Below, piece by piece: positions 28,140-36,322 of a DNA stretch of 64,000 nucleotides. This DNA comes from CAZVKN01 sp964627035 (GTDB lineage: Bacteria > Electryoneota > AABM5-125-24 > Hatepunaeales > Hatepunaeaceae), in assembly GCA_964627035.1 (NCBI GenBank), contig CAZVKN010000014.1, positions 1 through 64,000 of the forward strand. The letters run 5' to 3'. How positions within the stretch are numbered: position 1 is the first letter of the stretch; the number at the start of each line of letters is the position of its first letter. Both the position numbers and the translations under genes were made by a program. The notes beneath the pieces were generated by a model, which was not told the origin of the DNA, searched no databases, and saw nothing but the letters and a program-made list of their open reading frames with translations.

Positions 28140-30479
28140 TCACTTGTGTATATCGGCTGTTACAACCGGATCCTCTTCAGATTTCTCATCATCTTTTTTC
28201 TGATCCGGGTACTCGATTCTCTGGTGATAGATACCGGTCAAGACCTTCAGGAACGCCTGACGGATCAGATTTAGTTGATGAAACGTCAAAGGACAGTTGT
28301 CAAGAACGCCCTCCGTGACCCGCTTTTGCACCAGCTTATCCACCATCTCGCGCAAGTCTTTGGAAGTCGGATGGTCTAATGATCGAATGGCAGCCTCTAC
28401 AACATCTGCCAGCATTAATATCCCTGTTTCGACCGTCTGAGGATCGGGTCCGGGGTATCTGTACTTCTCTTCATTCACCTGAGCATCCTGTTCCTCACAG
28501 GCTTTGCTATAGAAAAACGCCAGCTTTGTCCTGCCGTGATGTTCGCTTATAAACGCTTTAATCTTCTCGGGCAAACCATACTGATCGGCAAGCTCCAACC
28601 CACGTGCGACATGATCCACAATAACTTTAGCTGACCGACTGGGTGGTAGTTTATCGTGGATATTTTCGCTTCCGGTCTCCTGGTTCTCTATATAAAATTC
28701 TTTGTTTGCCATTTTACCGATGTCGTGGTAATATGCTCCGGCACGAACCAGCAGGGCATTTGCACCGATTTCATTGGCTGCGGCTTCTGCAAGGCTGCCG
28801 ACCATGATGCTGTGATGGTATGTGCCGGGAGCTTTTATAGCAAGTTCCCTCAGGAGCGGTCTGTTCAAGTCTATCAGCTCAAGCAGTGACAAGCTTGTAG
28901 TGATTTTGAAAAGATTCTCGAAGATCCAGACCAAGCCGATCACCAGCATGGGTGCGAGAATAACATTCCCGGCAGAAACGACAAGATCATTCAGGAGCGG
29001 TCCGGTAGATGTAAAGCGCACAAAGTGAAAAGCTAAAACCAGCGGCACATAAGCAGCGGCGAGATATATTCCGGCTCGCATGACATCAGCTCTGGTGCGG
29101 ACGTTTCTGACCGCAAGGATTGCAGCACTGCCTATTGCAACGGTTGCCATCATCGTAGGATAATCGTGACCCCGAATCAACCCTGCAAGAAGTGCAATAA
29201 CACCGATTCCTGCCAAAGCCACTCCTTGATCTATCAGTAATGCCAAAAGCATGGCACCAACCGCAATAGGAAACATGTAGCGCGACAAATCATATTTGAC
29301 CGGAACAAATGCCTGAAACAGGTGCATCAGAGCAATAATTATTACTATGACAACAATATACTTCCAGTCACGCCAAATATCCTCGCGCATCAGTGCAATG
29401 AACAGCCCCAGCATTGCCACTATCATGCTCACTAAAAGTATATTGCCTACAATTGGCAGATATGCCTTGAAGCCGCCGCTGTCGAGCTGAAGTTCTGCTC
29501 TTTTAATCGCGAGCGAGTTCAGTTTGTCTATGTGCTCCTCAAGAACGCGAATATTGCTGTCAATGATTAGCTCATCTTTCTTTACCAAGCCTTTAGCCAA
29601 CGGCACTTTAGCGATGGCAAGCTGCCGTCTGCGGTCGGTCTCTTCCTCATCGAAATGTGTGTCGGGCGTAACAAACGGCTGCAGGATGTCATACGCTGCA
29701 CTCACCGAACCGGATGGATAGGTGTCGTCCTGATTAAATCGCTCAGACAAAAGTGTCACTATCCGGCTGAGAGCTTCACCGAGAGTGTAAAGTCTGTCAA
29801 TGCTGACAACCATCTCCTCACCTTTCATCTGTAACACTACCTGACCGGATGAGTGGTATAGTCTCTCTTTGGTCCCTTCAACTAAACCGTGAGCGTAAAT
29901 ATCAACGATCATCCCTACCAATGATCGCTCAAAAAACCGGAAGTAGATGCCGGGCAACTCATTTCGATCCAGTTCCGCCAATCTCAGCAGTGACTGCCAG
30001 GTGTCATCACCCAGCCGAAACAGGAACATCTTGAACAGCTCATCCTGCCCCGCAGAAAGTTTTATCTTGAACTCATCGGTTAGAATCGCTGCGGTGTCGA
30101 GAGCAAGTGTTAACTCGTCGTCCGAAAGTTTTGACAGAATCCTATGAGATTCACCTGCGAATCTCATAAGTTCCCGCGTATTATTCATGCGTACCGAGTC
30201 AGCATGTGACAATACCGGCAAGACAGTCAGCGCAGCCTCATTACGCTCTGAGTTCAGTTCGTCATCTGTCTTCAGAACTTCAAAATCAAACGGTGCGATG
30301 ATCTTCGATTGTGCTACACTTCCTTCCTGTAAGTAAGCAAATTCAGGTGATTTACCGCGAGGGATGAGAACCACAATCAGGAGTACCAGAGATACAGCGG
30401 TTAAACAGTGCCACCACCTGCATTTCTTTACTATCTCTGCTTTCAATCCTGGATCTGTATTTCCTCCGAGGTCGGTCAT
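28140..30479 (-). CDS. 7TM-HD domain phosphohydrolase (PgpH-like)
   Basis: The 779-residue inner-membrane protein has one N-terminal TM segment (about 25-42), an extracellular domain of about 280 residues, seven TM helices (about 340-530) and a C-terminal cytoplasmic HD domain with TYHHSIMVGSLAEAAA and YYHDIGKM, the HD metal ligands. Homologues such as Listeria PgpH hydrolyse cyclic di-AMP to pApA; whether this organism makes cyclic di-AMP cannot be seen here. Its start overlaps the phoH stop by four bases (ATGA) and it ends one base before ybeY, so the three are one translational unit. Confidence 0.9.
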   Translation of the reverse strand: MTDLGGNTDPGLKAEIVKKCRWWHCLTAVSLVLLIVVLIPRGKSPEFAYLQEGSVAQSKIIAPFDFEVLKTDDELNSERNEAALTVLPVLSHADSVRMNNTRELMRFAGESHRILSKLSDDELTLALDTAAILTDEFKIKLSAGQDELFKMFLFRLGDDTWQSLLRLAELDRNELPGIYFRFFERSLVGMIVDIYAHGLVEGTKERLYHSSGQVVLQMKGEEMVVSIDRLYTLGEALSRIVTLLSERFNQDDTYPSGSVSAAYDILQPFVTPDTHFDEEETDRRRQLAIAKVPLAKGLVKKDELIIDSNIRVLEEHIDKLNSLAIKRAELQLDSGGFKAYLPIVGNILLVSMIVAMLGLFIALMREDIWRDWKYIVVIVIIIALMHLFQAFVPVKYDLSRYMFPIAVGAMLLALLIDQGVALAGIGVIALLAGLIRGHDYPTMMATVAIGSAAILAVRNVRTRADVMRAGIYLAAAYVPLVLAFHFVRFTSTGPLLNDLVVSAGNVILAPMLVIGLVWIFENLFKITTSLSLLELIDLNRPLLRELAIKAPGTYHHSIMVGSLAEAAANEIGANALLVRAGAYYHDIGKMANKEFYIENQETGSENIHDKLPPSRSAKVIVDHVARGLELADQYGLPEKIKAFISEHHGRTKLAFFYSKACEEQDAQVNEEKYRYPGPDPQTVETGILMLADVVEAAIRSLDHPTSKDLREMVDKLVQKRVTEGVLDNCPLTFHQLNLIRQAFLKVLTGIYHQRIEYPDQKKDDEKSEEDPVVTADIHK

Positions 30480-31435
30480 TTGCGCGATTCCCCGTTATAG
30501 GCTTTCAAAATGTCCGCAACAAGCTTATGCCTGACAACATCTTTCTCGGTGAACTTCACGAACCCGATTCCTTCTATTCCCTGTAGCAACTCACACGCTT
30601 CGGCCAGACCTGATGATGATTTATTCTGAAGGTCAATCTGAGTCAAATCACCGGTAAGTACCGATCTCGACATAGCACCGAGTCTTGTGAGAAACATCTT
30701 CATCTGACCGGAGGTCGTGTTTTGTGCCTCATCCAGAATGACAAACGCATTATTCAAGGTTCTTCCCCGCATATAAGCCAATGGAGCAATCTCGATCACA
30801 CCGCGGTCAAGAAATCGCCTTACACGGTCTCGGGCAAGCATGTCATCAAGAGCATCGTAGAGCGGACGGAAATAGGGATCAACCTTCTCCTGAATGTCGC
30901 CCGGCAAGTAACCAAGGCTTTCACCCGATTCCACAACCGGACGGGTCAGAATGATCTTGTCAACAAAGCGACGCTGCAGCCGATCCACAGCCATTGCAAC
31001 CGCGAGATAAGTCTTTCCGGTTCCGGCAGGTCCGGTAGCGAAAACTATGGATTGTCTCTCCATCTTTTTCGCATACTGCGCCTGGTTAGCCCCACGCGGA
31101 CGGATCACACCGCGTGGCGTGTCAATGATTGCTGATTTGCCCGACTCCGCTTCCTTTCTGCTGCCGTTCCCGTTAAAACCGGCTAATCTGAGAATGGTCG
31201 CCATGTCGTCACGTGAAACCAATTGACGATCTTTGTACATCGCTTCAAGGTCTGTGAAAACACGCTTTATCGAATCACGCTCATCAACCGGTCCTCTGAT
31301 GGTTATTCTTCCACCGCGGACGGTCAGGTTTGATTGGAAGTACTTTTCAATGTAGCGAATGTTTTCATCTTTCACTCCGACCAGGCGTGGAAAGATTTCA
31401 TCATCTATTACTATGTGAGCGTTTGTCTCGCTCAT
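30476..31435 (-). CDS. PhoH-like ATPase
   Basis: The 319-residue protein has an N-terminal KH-like region (NLTVRGGRITIRGPVDERDS), then a P-loop ATPase domain with Walker A GPAGTGKTYLA near residue 135 and Walker B FVILDEAQNTT. This is the short PhoH/YbeZ architecture, associated genetically with YbeY and RNA metabolism. It is the first gene of phoH-pgpH-ybeY-CNNM on the minus strand and lies about 40 nt after the terminator of the LysM unit. Confidence 0.93.
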   Translation of the reverse strand: MSETNAHIVIDDEIFPRLVGVKDENIRYIEKYFQSNLTVRGGRITIRGPVDERDSIKRVFTDLEAMYKDRQLVSRDDMATILRLAGFNGNGSRKEAESGKSAIIDTPRGVIRPRGANQAQYAKKMERQSIVFATGPAGTGKTYLAVAMAVDRLQRRFVDKIILTRPVVESGESLGYLPGDIQEKVDPYFRPLYDALDDMLARDRVRRFLDRGVIEIAPLAYMRGRTLNNAFVILDEAQNTTSGQMKMFLTRLGAMSRSVLTGDLTQIDLQNKSSSGLAEACELLQGIEGIGFVKFTEKDVVRHKLVADILKAYNGESRK

Positions 31436-31472
31436 TTTCTATTAAATTCCTGCTGTTACCACCGATTAAATG

Positions 31473-31514
31473 TAAAAACCCTTACCCACATATACGCGTT
31501 ATGCAGGTAAGGGT
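31473..31514 (-). terminator. Terminator of the lipoprotein-LysM unit
   Basis: On the minus strand ACCCTTACC pairs with GGTAAGGGT around an 18-20 nt loop and is followed by TTTTTA. It lies about 35 nt beyond the LysM gene stop. Confidence 0.7.
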
Positions 31515-31549
31515 AAGATGTAGGGTCAACTCGTCTTGTGAGTTTCTTG

Positions 31550-32413
31550 TCAATTCCGTGGTATATCGAGAATTTGTTCCGGATAAATTAGATTGGGATC
31601 GTGCATGTAATTACTACCGGATTTGTTTGCCTGATAGATCTTCCGCCACTGGAACGGATCTCCATAAACCTCAGGAAGCCCGGCGATCTTTGACAGAAAA
31701 TCCCCCAGCACCACGAGATGCTTGTCACGCCCGATATGGCGCGGAACACGGAGCTGCTGGTCAGGATAGATCAAATCGGGATTGTTGATTTCTGTCCGGT
31801 TTGCACTCCAAAGCCGGGGCCACTGCAGCGAGTTACCAAAGATGTCGCCCTTTCCGGCAATCTTCCACAGATGATCACCTCGTGCAACATTGTAGTAGTC
31901 GTCCTTAGGTGTGGCGGGTGGTGCTGCTTTAGCTTTCAGCCTGTCGAGCCGCAATGCCAGCCTGTTCAACCGTTCACGCGGTGGAATCATGCAGGCTTCG
32001 GGAGCATCTTGCGCAACATTGACTTCCAGAATCAACTGATCCAGATCGTTCATCTGCTCGAAGAGTTGTGAAGGCGACAAACGAGAAAAATTGTCTGTTT
32101 CAGCTTCCAGATTGTCAACCTTCCCATTAAAGACATTCACTTTCCCGCGTGTAGTACCGGCAGCGGCATACGCTTCATCCCACACTGATGTTATCTCGCC
32201 ATCCAACCGTGTAATGTCCTCATTCATTTGGGACATATTGGCTTTGATCTTGTCCATCTGTGCGTTAGCGTTCGTTTCTCGACCGAGAGCATTTTGGAGT
32301 TCCATCATATACTGCTCATAGGTCATGCGATCTGCAGCAAGCGTCACATTTGACAGCGAGAGACAGAGCAACAGTATAATGGACAGTGGAATGAGCCTGT
32401 TATAATTCAGCAT
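31550..32413 (-). CDS. Exported protein with two C-terminal LysM-type domains
   Basis: The 287-residue protein has a signal peptide (about 1-27, LSIILLLCLSLSNVTLAA), a helical, probably coiled-coil region (about 30-150), and two LysM-like modules: YNVARGDHLWKIAG...NPDLIYPDQQLRVP and HLVVLGDFLSKIAG...DPNLIYPEQILDIP. LysM modules bind peptidoglycan, so a periplasmic cell-wall-associated role is expected. Its ATG directly abuts the stop of the upstream small lipoprotein gene (TAG|ATG) and is preceded by GGAGG inside that gene, so the two are coupled. Confidence 0.88.
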   Translation of the reverse strand: MLNYNRLIPLSIILLLCLSLSNVTLAADRMTYEQYMMELQNALGRETNANAQMDKIKANMSQMNEDITRLDGEITSVWDEAYAAAGTTRGKVNVFNGKVDNLEAETDNFSRLSPSQLFEQMNDLDQLILEVNVAQDAPEACMIPPRERLNRLALRLDRLKAKAAPPATPKDDYYNVARGDHLWKIAGKGDIFGNSLQWPRLWSANRTEINNPDLIYPDQQLRVPRHIGRDKHLVVLGDFLSKIAGLPEVYGDPFQWRKIYQANKSGSNYMHDPNLIYPEQILDIPRN

Positions 32414-32704
32414 CTAATCCTCCATTCCTTTGCGAGATTGAGCTGCACAACTCTTGACCGTCTCAAGCTCGTCCTTGACAAATTCAAGGGAATCCTGACG
32501 CTCCATAAGGGTCTGTTTCAAGTCGCTCTCGTCGAACCTTAGCTGCTTGAGCTGCTTTTCAGCGGAAGTTGCTGCACTTTTTGCCCTTTCCAGTTCCTGA
32601 AGATCATCCGTGCTGGCATACTTGGTGCAGCCGACAACCATCATAAAGCAGAGTGTAATGACCACCAAACGGACGGGCATTCCCCCCTTCTCAGGTAACT
32701 TCAC
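32414..32704 (-). CDS. Small coiled-coil lipoprotein
   Basis: A 96-residue protein with a short hydrophobic signal and lipobox (MMVVGC), followed by a heptad-rich helix (LQELERAKSAATSAEKQLKQ and onward) to the end. It resembles Lpp-type or coiled-coil spacer lipoproteins only in general architecture. GTG at 32704 is chosen because GGGAGA lies 6 nt upstream; ATG at 32680 would still keep the signal but has its G-run too close. It is coupled to the LysM protein gene, suggesting that both act at the cell wall. Confidence 0.75.
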   Translation of the reverse strand: MKLPEKGGMPVRLVVITLCFMMVVGCTKYASTDDLQELERAKSAATSAEKQLKQLRFDESDLKQTLMERQDSLEFVKDELETVKSCAAQSRKGMED

Positions 32705-32826
32705 TCGTATTCTCCCGATTATTTTATAGAGTTCCAGTTAATTCCTAATGTAAAGTAACACATTAAGTCATGATTGTCAAGCGATTCGGGTAACCTGCCA
32801 ATAATATATGTGATGCAAACAAATAT

Positions 32827-33465
32827 TCAACCGGTATGTGGTTTCTGAGCAATTATCCGGTTAACGGCATGTTGATGTGGTTCTCCGCCTGACAGACAAT
32901 CAAAAATATCCTCTGTACAGTGTAAAATCTTCCAATCGTGATAGTGCATGAATATCTCGCCCGACTTCCATTCGTGTGCAATTGGTTCGCTGTCGGGTGC
33001 TTTTGGTATAAAAGGTTTAGGAATCAATACCGAGAAGACGTTCAGTCCACCGATTCGTGTGAATTCCTTGTAGTTTCCTATAATTTCAGATCTTAACGTT
33101 TCAGGAATATATTGCAGAACACCCGTTCCGAACACAATATCGAATTCAGAACTCAAGCGGTATTCATTTATGTCTGCATAAAACGCATCAATTGCCAATC
33201 CACTCTTCGCGCCAAGCTCAATTGTCTTGTAAACACCAGCCTGCGACAGATCAAACGCTGATACCAGATATCCGTTCCGTGCAAAGAAGAGCGAATTGCG
33301 CCCTTCACCACAACCGATGTCTAACAGTTTGACGGGGCGAGAAGGCGACATCAGCTTCACAACTTCAAAACATATATCTGACGGTTTTGTTCCCCAGTAG
33401 CAAGTTGTCTGCTTATATTTTTTATCATAAACATTAGACACGATAGAACCCACAAGTAACTTCAC
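32827..33465 (-). CDS. Class I SAM-dependent methyltransferase (TehB-like)
   Basis: The 212-residue protein shows motif I as VKLLDIGCGEGRNSLFFA near residue 45, the acidic motif II (VSAFDLSQ) and FDIVFGTGVLQYIP as motif IV. The fold and N-terminal YDKKYKQTTCYWGTKPSD resemble TehB-type and small-molecule methyltransferases. Substrate unknown. The first available start is GTG at 33465, without a good ribosome site, and another in-frame GTG lies four codons later, so the true start is uncertain. It appears to be a single-gene unit. Confidence 0.82.
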   Translation of the reverse strand: MKLLVGSIVSNVYDKKYKQTTCYWGTKPSDICFEVVKLMSPSRPVKLLDIGCGEGRNSLFFARNGYLVSAFDLSQAGVYKTIELGAKSGLAIDAFYADINEYRLSSEFDIVFGTGVLQYIPETLRSEIIGNYKEFTRIGGLNVFSVLIPKPFIPKAPDSEPIAHEWKSGEIFMHYHDWKILHCTEDIFDCLSGGEPHQHAVNRIIAQKPHTG

Positions 33466-33795
33466 TCAATTTTACAAAATAAAACTTTGTCACGTTTCCG
33501 TTGCTTTTGTCAATTGCTGGAAACGTCCACAGCTTCACATGAATAATAGGCATTTTTGAGAGTGTTTACCAAGCAGTGACTCACGTTATATCAATTATGA
33601 CGGGAAAAGATATGATGAGCAGGATGAAGTGCAATGGTTGCATCTATCTGTTGTCTGATATAACTTCCTTTTTATAGCCTGAATTAAAAGCTGAGAACTT
33701 CTCGGTGTTTTGTCAGTGGTTTTCGCGAACCTGAATACAAATTCAGAACAGTCCGTTTACGCACAATGCGTGAAAAAATTCAATCAGGAGAAATC
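33466..33795. other. Intergenic region between divergent methyltransferase and aspartase genes
   Basis: No gene is seen in these 330 bases. TTTACC (33565-33570), 16 nt and TATATC (33587-33592) form a weak promoter-like pair facing the aspartase gene, about 200 nt upstream of its ATG. No hairpin or operator stands out. Confidence 0.4.
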
Positions 33796-35661
33796 ATGGA
33801 TAAAGAACTCATTCACAAGTTTCTCGTTAATGTCGAACTGTTTCAGGAAATGGATGCGAGCGATATTGAGCATGTTGCTAACGGAATTACCGTCCGGGAG
33901 TATGAACCCAATGAGCTGATATTTGCGGAGAATAGTCCTCGAAAGCAGTTGTACGTTGTCTTCAAAGGTGAAATTGAGCTGTTTAAGAAAACACCTCTCG
34001 GTAAAGAGAAGCGGTTAGCATTTTTCAATCAATCCGATTTTATCGGAGAAGGTGCACTGATGGATGACTATCCTCATTCGGCATCCGCGCGAGCTGTGAC
34101 TGCTGCTACACTGTTTACAATCTCGCGGGATCATTTCGATAAACTGTTCCATGAAATACCTGAACTCGCTTACAAGATTCTGTCAAGTGTTGCCCGTGTT
34201 ATCTCTCGTCGGATACGCCAATCAAGTGCTCGTGTAACCAGTATCGGTGAACAATATATTTCTGGTAGGACGCGCCGTGAACATGATCTGCTCGGATATC
34301 GCGAAGTTCCTTACGAGTATTACTACGGGGTACAGACCTTGCGGGCGTTGGAGAATTTCGCCATCAGTGGAATATCGTTAGCACATTTTCCGGTTCTGAT
34401 CGAAGCCTTGACGATGGTCAAACTGGCTGCTGCCAAAGCCAACCATGATCTTGGAAATCTTTCCGATCCTATTACTGATGCAATCGTTCAAGCGTGTGAA
34501 GAGATACTGAACGGCAAATTCCACACTCATTTCGTGGTGGATATGATCCAGGGCGGAGCCGGTACTTCCACCAATATGAATGCTAACGAAGTGATCGCCA
34601 ACCGCGCCCTTGAGATTCTCGGACATGAAAAAGGGGAATATGATCATTGCCACCCGAATAATCATGTCAACTTGTCACAATCTACTAATGATGCCTACCC
34701 AACGGCTCTAAAAATTGCACTCATCACCAGTAATCTCACTCTGATAGAAGTATTGCGGGAACTCGCTGAAGCCTTTGAGCAAAAAAGTGAACAGTTTGCC
34801 TCCATCATAAAGATGGGACGGACTCAGCTTCAGGATGCGGTTCCGATGACATTGGGGCAGACATTTGAAGCATTTTCAGCAACACTTTTTGAAGAGATTG
34901 TTCGGTTGGAACAGAATGCGGAACTGTTTCTCGAAGTAAATATGGGTGGAACGGCAATAGGCACGGGAATCAATGCCGATCCACGATACAGCGATAAAGT
35001 AATCCACTATCTTAAAGAGATAACGGGGTATGATGTCCAGCTTGCTCCCAACCTCGTTGAAGCGACGCAAGATACCGGAGCATTCGTGATGTATTCATCA
35101 GCAATCAAACGGTTAGCCATTAAGTTATCAAAGATATGTAACGATTTGAGGCTACTTTCATCGGGACCACGTGCCGGTTTCAATGAGATTAATCTTCCAA
35201 CTATGCAGCCGGGATCTACAATAATGCCGGGGAAGGTTAACCCGGTCATTCCAGAGGTTGTCAACCAGATCGCTTTCAAGGTTATCGGCAATGATTTGAC
35301 TGTAACACTCGCTGCAGAAGCTGGGCAACTTGAGTTGAACGTCATGGAGCCGGTGATTGTTCAGAGTCTGTTCGAGTCTATTGAGATGCTGAAGAACGGG
35401 ATGTCAACATTGACACATCGCTGCATAAGAGAGATTACTGCTAATGCTGAACGTTGCAAGGGTATCGTAAGCTATAGTATCGGTCTGGTTACCGCTCTGA
35501 ATCCGATTCTCGGCTATGAAGTGTGTAGTGAATTAGCTCGGGAAGCTTTGGAAGATAATCGAGGTGTGTCTGACCTCGTACTCGAAAAGGGATTGCTGAC
35601 GAAGGAAGAGTTGGACGAACTGCTTGCACCGGAAAATATGGTCGGGCACAAACCTAAATAA
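33796..35661 (+). CDS. Aspartate ammonia-lyase with N-terminal cyclic-nucleotide-binding-like domain
   Basis: The product has 621 residues, against about 470 for ordinary aspartase. Residues about 10-125 form a cNMP-binding-like beta-barrel (EYEPNELIFAENSPRKQLYVVFKGEIELF, then the phosphate-cassette region FIGEGALMDDYPHSASARA). The phosphate-contacting Arg of the usual R-S-A is His here. From about 145 onward it is a complete aspartase: GGAGTSTNMNANEVIANRA, HVNLSQSTNDAYPTA, and the superfamily signature GSTIMPGKVNP near residue 472. The enzyme converts aspartate to fumarate and ammonia. The ATG at 33796 has CAGGAG 5 nt upstream. Regulation by a bound nucleotide is inference. Confidence 0.9.
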   Translation: MDKELIHKFLVNVELFQEMDASDIEHVANGITVREYEPNELIFAENSPRKQLYVVFKGEIELFKKTPLGKEKRLAFFNQSDFIGEGALMDDYPHSASARAVTAATLFTISRDHFDKLFHEIPELAYKILSSVARVISRRIRQSSARVTSIGEQYISGRTRREHDLLGYREVPYEYYYGVQTLRALENFAISGISLAHFPVLIEALTMVKLAAAKANHDLGNLSDPITDAIVQACEEILNGKFHTHFVVDMIQGGAGTSTNMNANEVIANRALEILGHEKGEYDHCHPNNHVNLSQSTNDAYPTALKIALITSNLTLIEVLRELAEAFEQKSEQFASIIKMGRTQLQDAVPMTLGQTFEAFSATLFEEIVRLEQNAELFLEVNMGGTAIGTGINADPRYSDKVIHYLKEITGYDVQLAPNLVEATQDTGAFVMYSSAIKRLAIKLSKICNDLRLLSSGPRAGFNEINLPTMQPGSTIMPGKVNPVIPEVVNQIAFKVIGNDLTVTLAAEAGQLELNVMEPVIVQSLFESIEMLKNGMSTLTHRCIREITANAERCKGIVSYSIGLVTALNPILGYEVCSELAREALEDNRGVSDLVLEKGLLTKEELDELLAPENMVGHKPK

Positions 35662-35683
35662 AATTAAGAGAAGTTCTGAGTTC

Positions 35684-35762
35684 AGGCTTCAGCCTGTCCC
35701 CAGTTATAGACATGCTGAAGAGTTTGCTTCGTCACAGAGCGGACTGAAAGTCTGCCCTCCAT
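35684..35762. repeat. Short hairpin repeats
   Basis: CAGGCTTCAGCCTG and CGGACTGAAAGTCTGC are small palindromic units between the aspartase stop and the end of the AgmX-type lipoprotein gene. They may serve as weak termination signals; no T-run follows. Confidence 0.45.
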
Positions 35763-35793
35763 ACCCAATCACTTACTTTCAAGCATCACTATT

Positions 35794-36318
35794 TCATTCA
35801 AATGAATATGACTGAGCCGCTGTGACATTCCCACTGTTTTCGTCAATTGCGGAAAATTTCCATGATTTGACTTCTTTGGTGATGCAAACCTCAACGTCAC
35901 CACCAAGCTTCACATCTGTCCAGTCATTCTTGACGAACTTAACTGCCAACACATCACCTGATGGGCTGATAACAAACAACAGTTTCACCTTTCCTTGCAG
36001 CGTTGCATCAATAAGTTTGGCGGTTTTGTAGCAGTTTTGGATCTCTGCATTGTATGACTTGGTCACTGCCGAAATGGCTTCAGGTGAACGACTTTCAATT
36101 TTGGGAGCTTCATTCACGCTGCCGTCTTTATCTGAGTTCTGTGACCTGCTATAAGTAATCGGTTTTTCTCCGATCATTTCCGAAGTCAGACCTTTTACTG
36201 ATGTCTCTATATCGGGCAGCTTATTGCCATCATTCTGCCGATTGCAGCCGGTGACTACAAATACAACAACAATGAACAAACAGAACTGCTTAAACACTTC
36301 AAAAAACATTTTCCTCAT
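35794..36318 (-). CDS. Lipoprotein with AgmX/TonB-like C-terminal domain
   Basis: About 174 residues. The N-terminal signal ends in VVTGC (lipobox). The last roughly 95 residues (YNAEIQNCYKTAKL, GKVKLLFVISPSGDVLAVKF, VCITKEVKSWKF) match the C-terminal domain of the 38194-39252 protein, including the paired cysteines and the closing Y-x-F-E. In that family this domain resembles TonB/TolA C-termini. The ATG at 36318 is used; ATG at 36309, with GAGG 3 nt upstream, is equally possible. It follows aspS by 4 nt and is probably cotranscribed, and may be a lipidated partner or paralogue of the Exb cluster protein. Confidence 0.72.
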   Translation of the reverse strand: MRKMFFEVFKQFCLFIVVVFVVTGCNRQNDGNKLPDIETSVKGLTSEMIGEKPITYSRSQNSDKDGSVNEAPKIESRSPEAISAVTKSYNAEIQNCYKTAKLIDATLQGKVKLLFVISPSGDVLAVKFVKNDWTDVKLGGDVEVCITKEVKSWKFSAIDENSGNVTAAQSYSFE

Positions 36319-36322
36319 CCTG

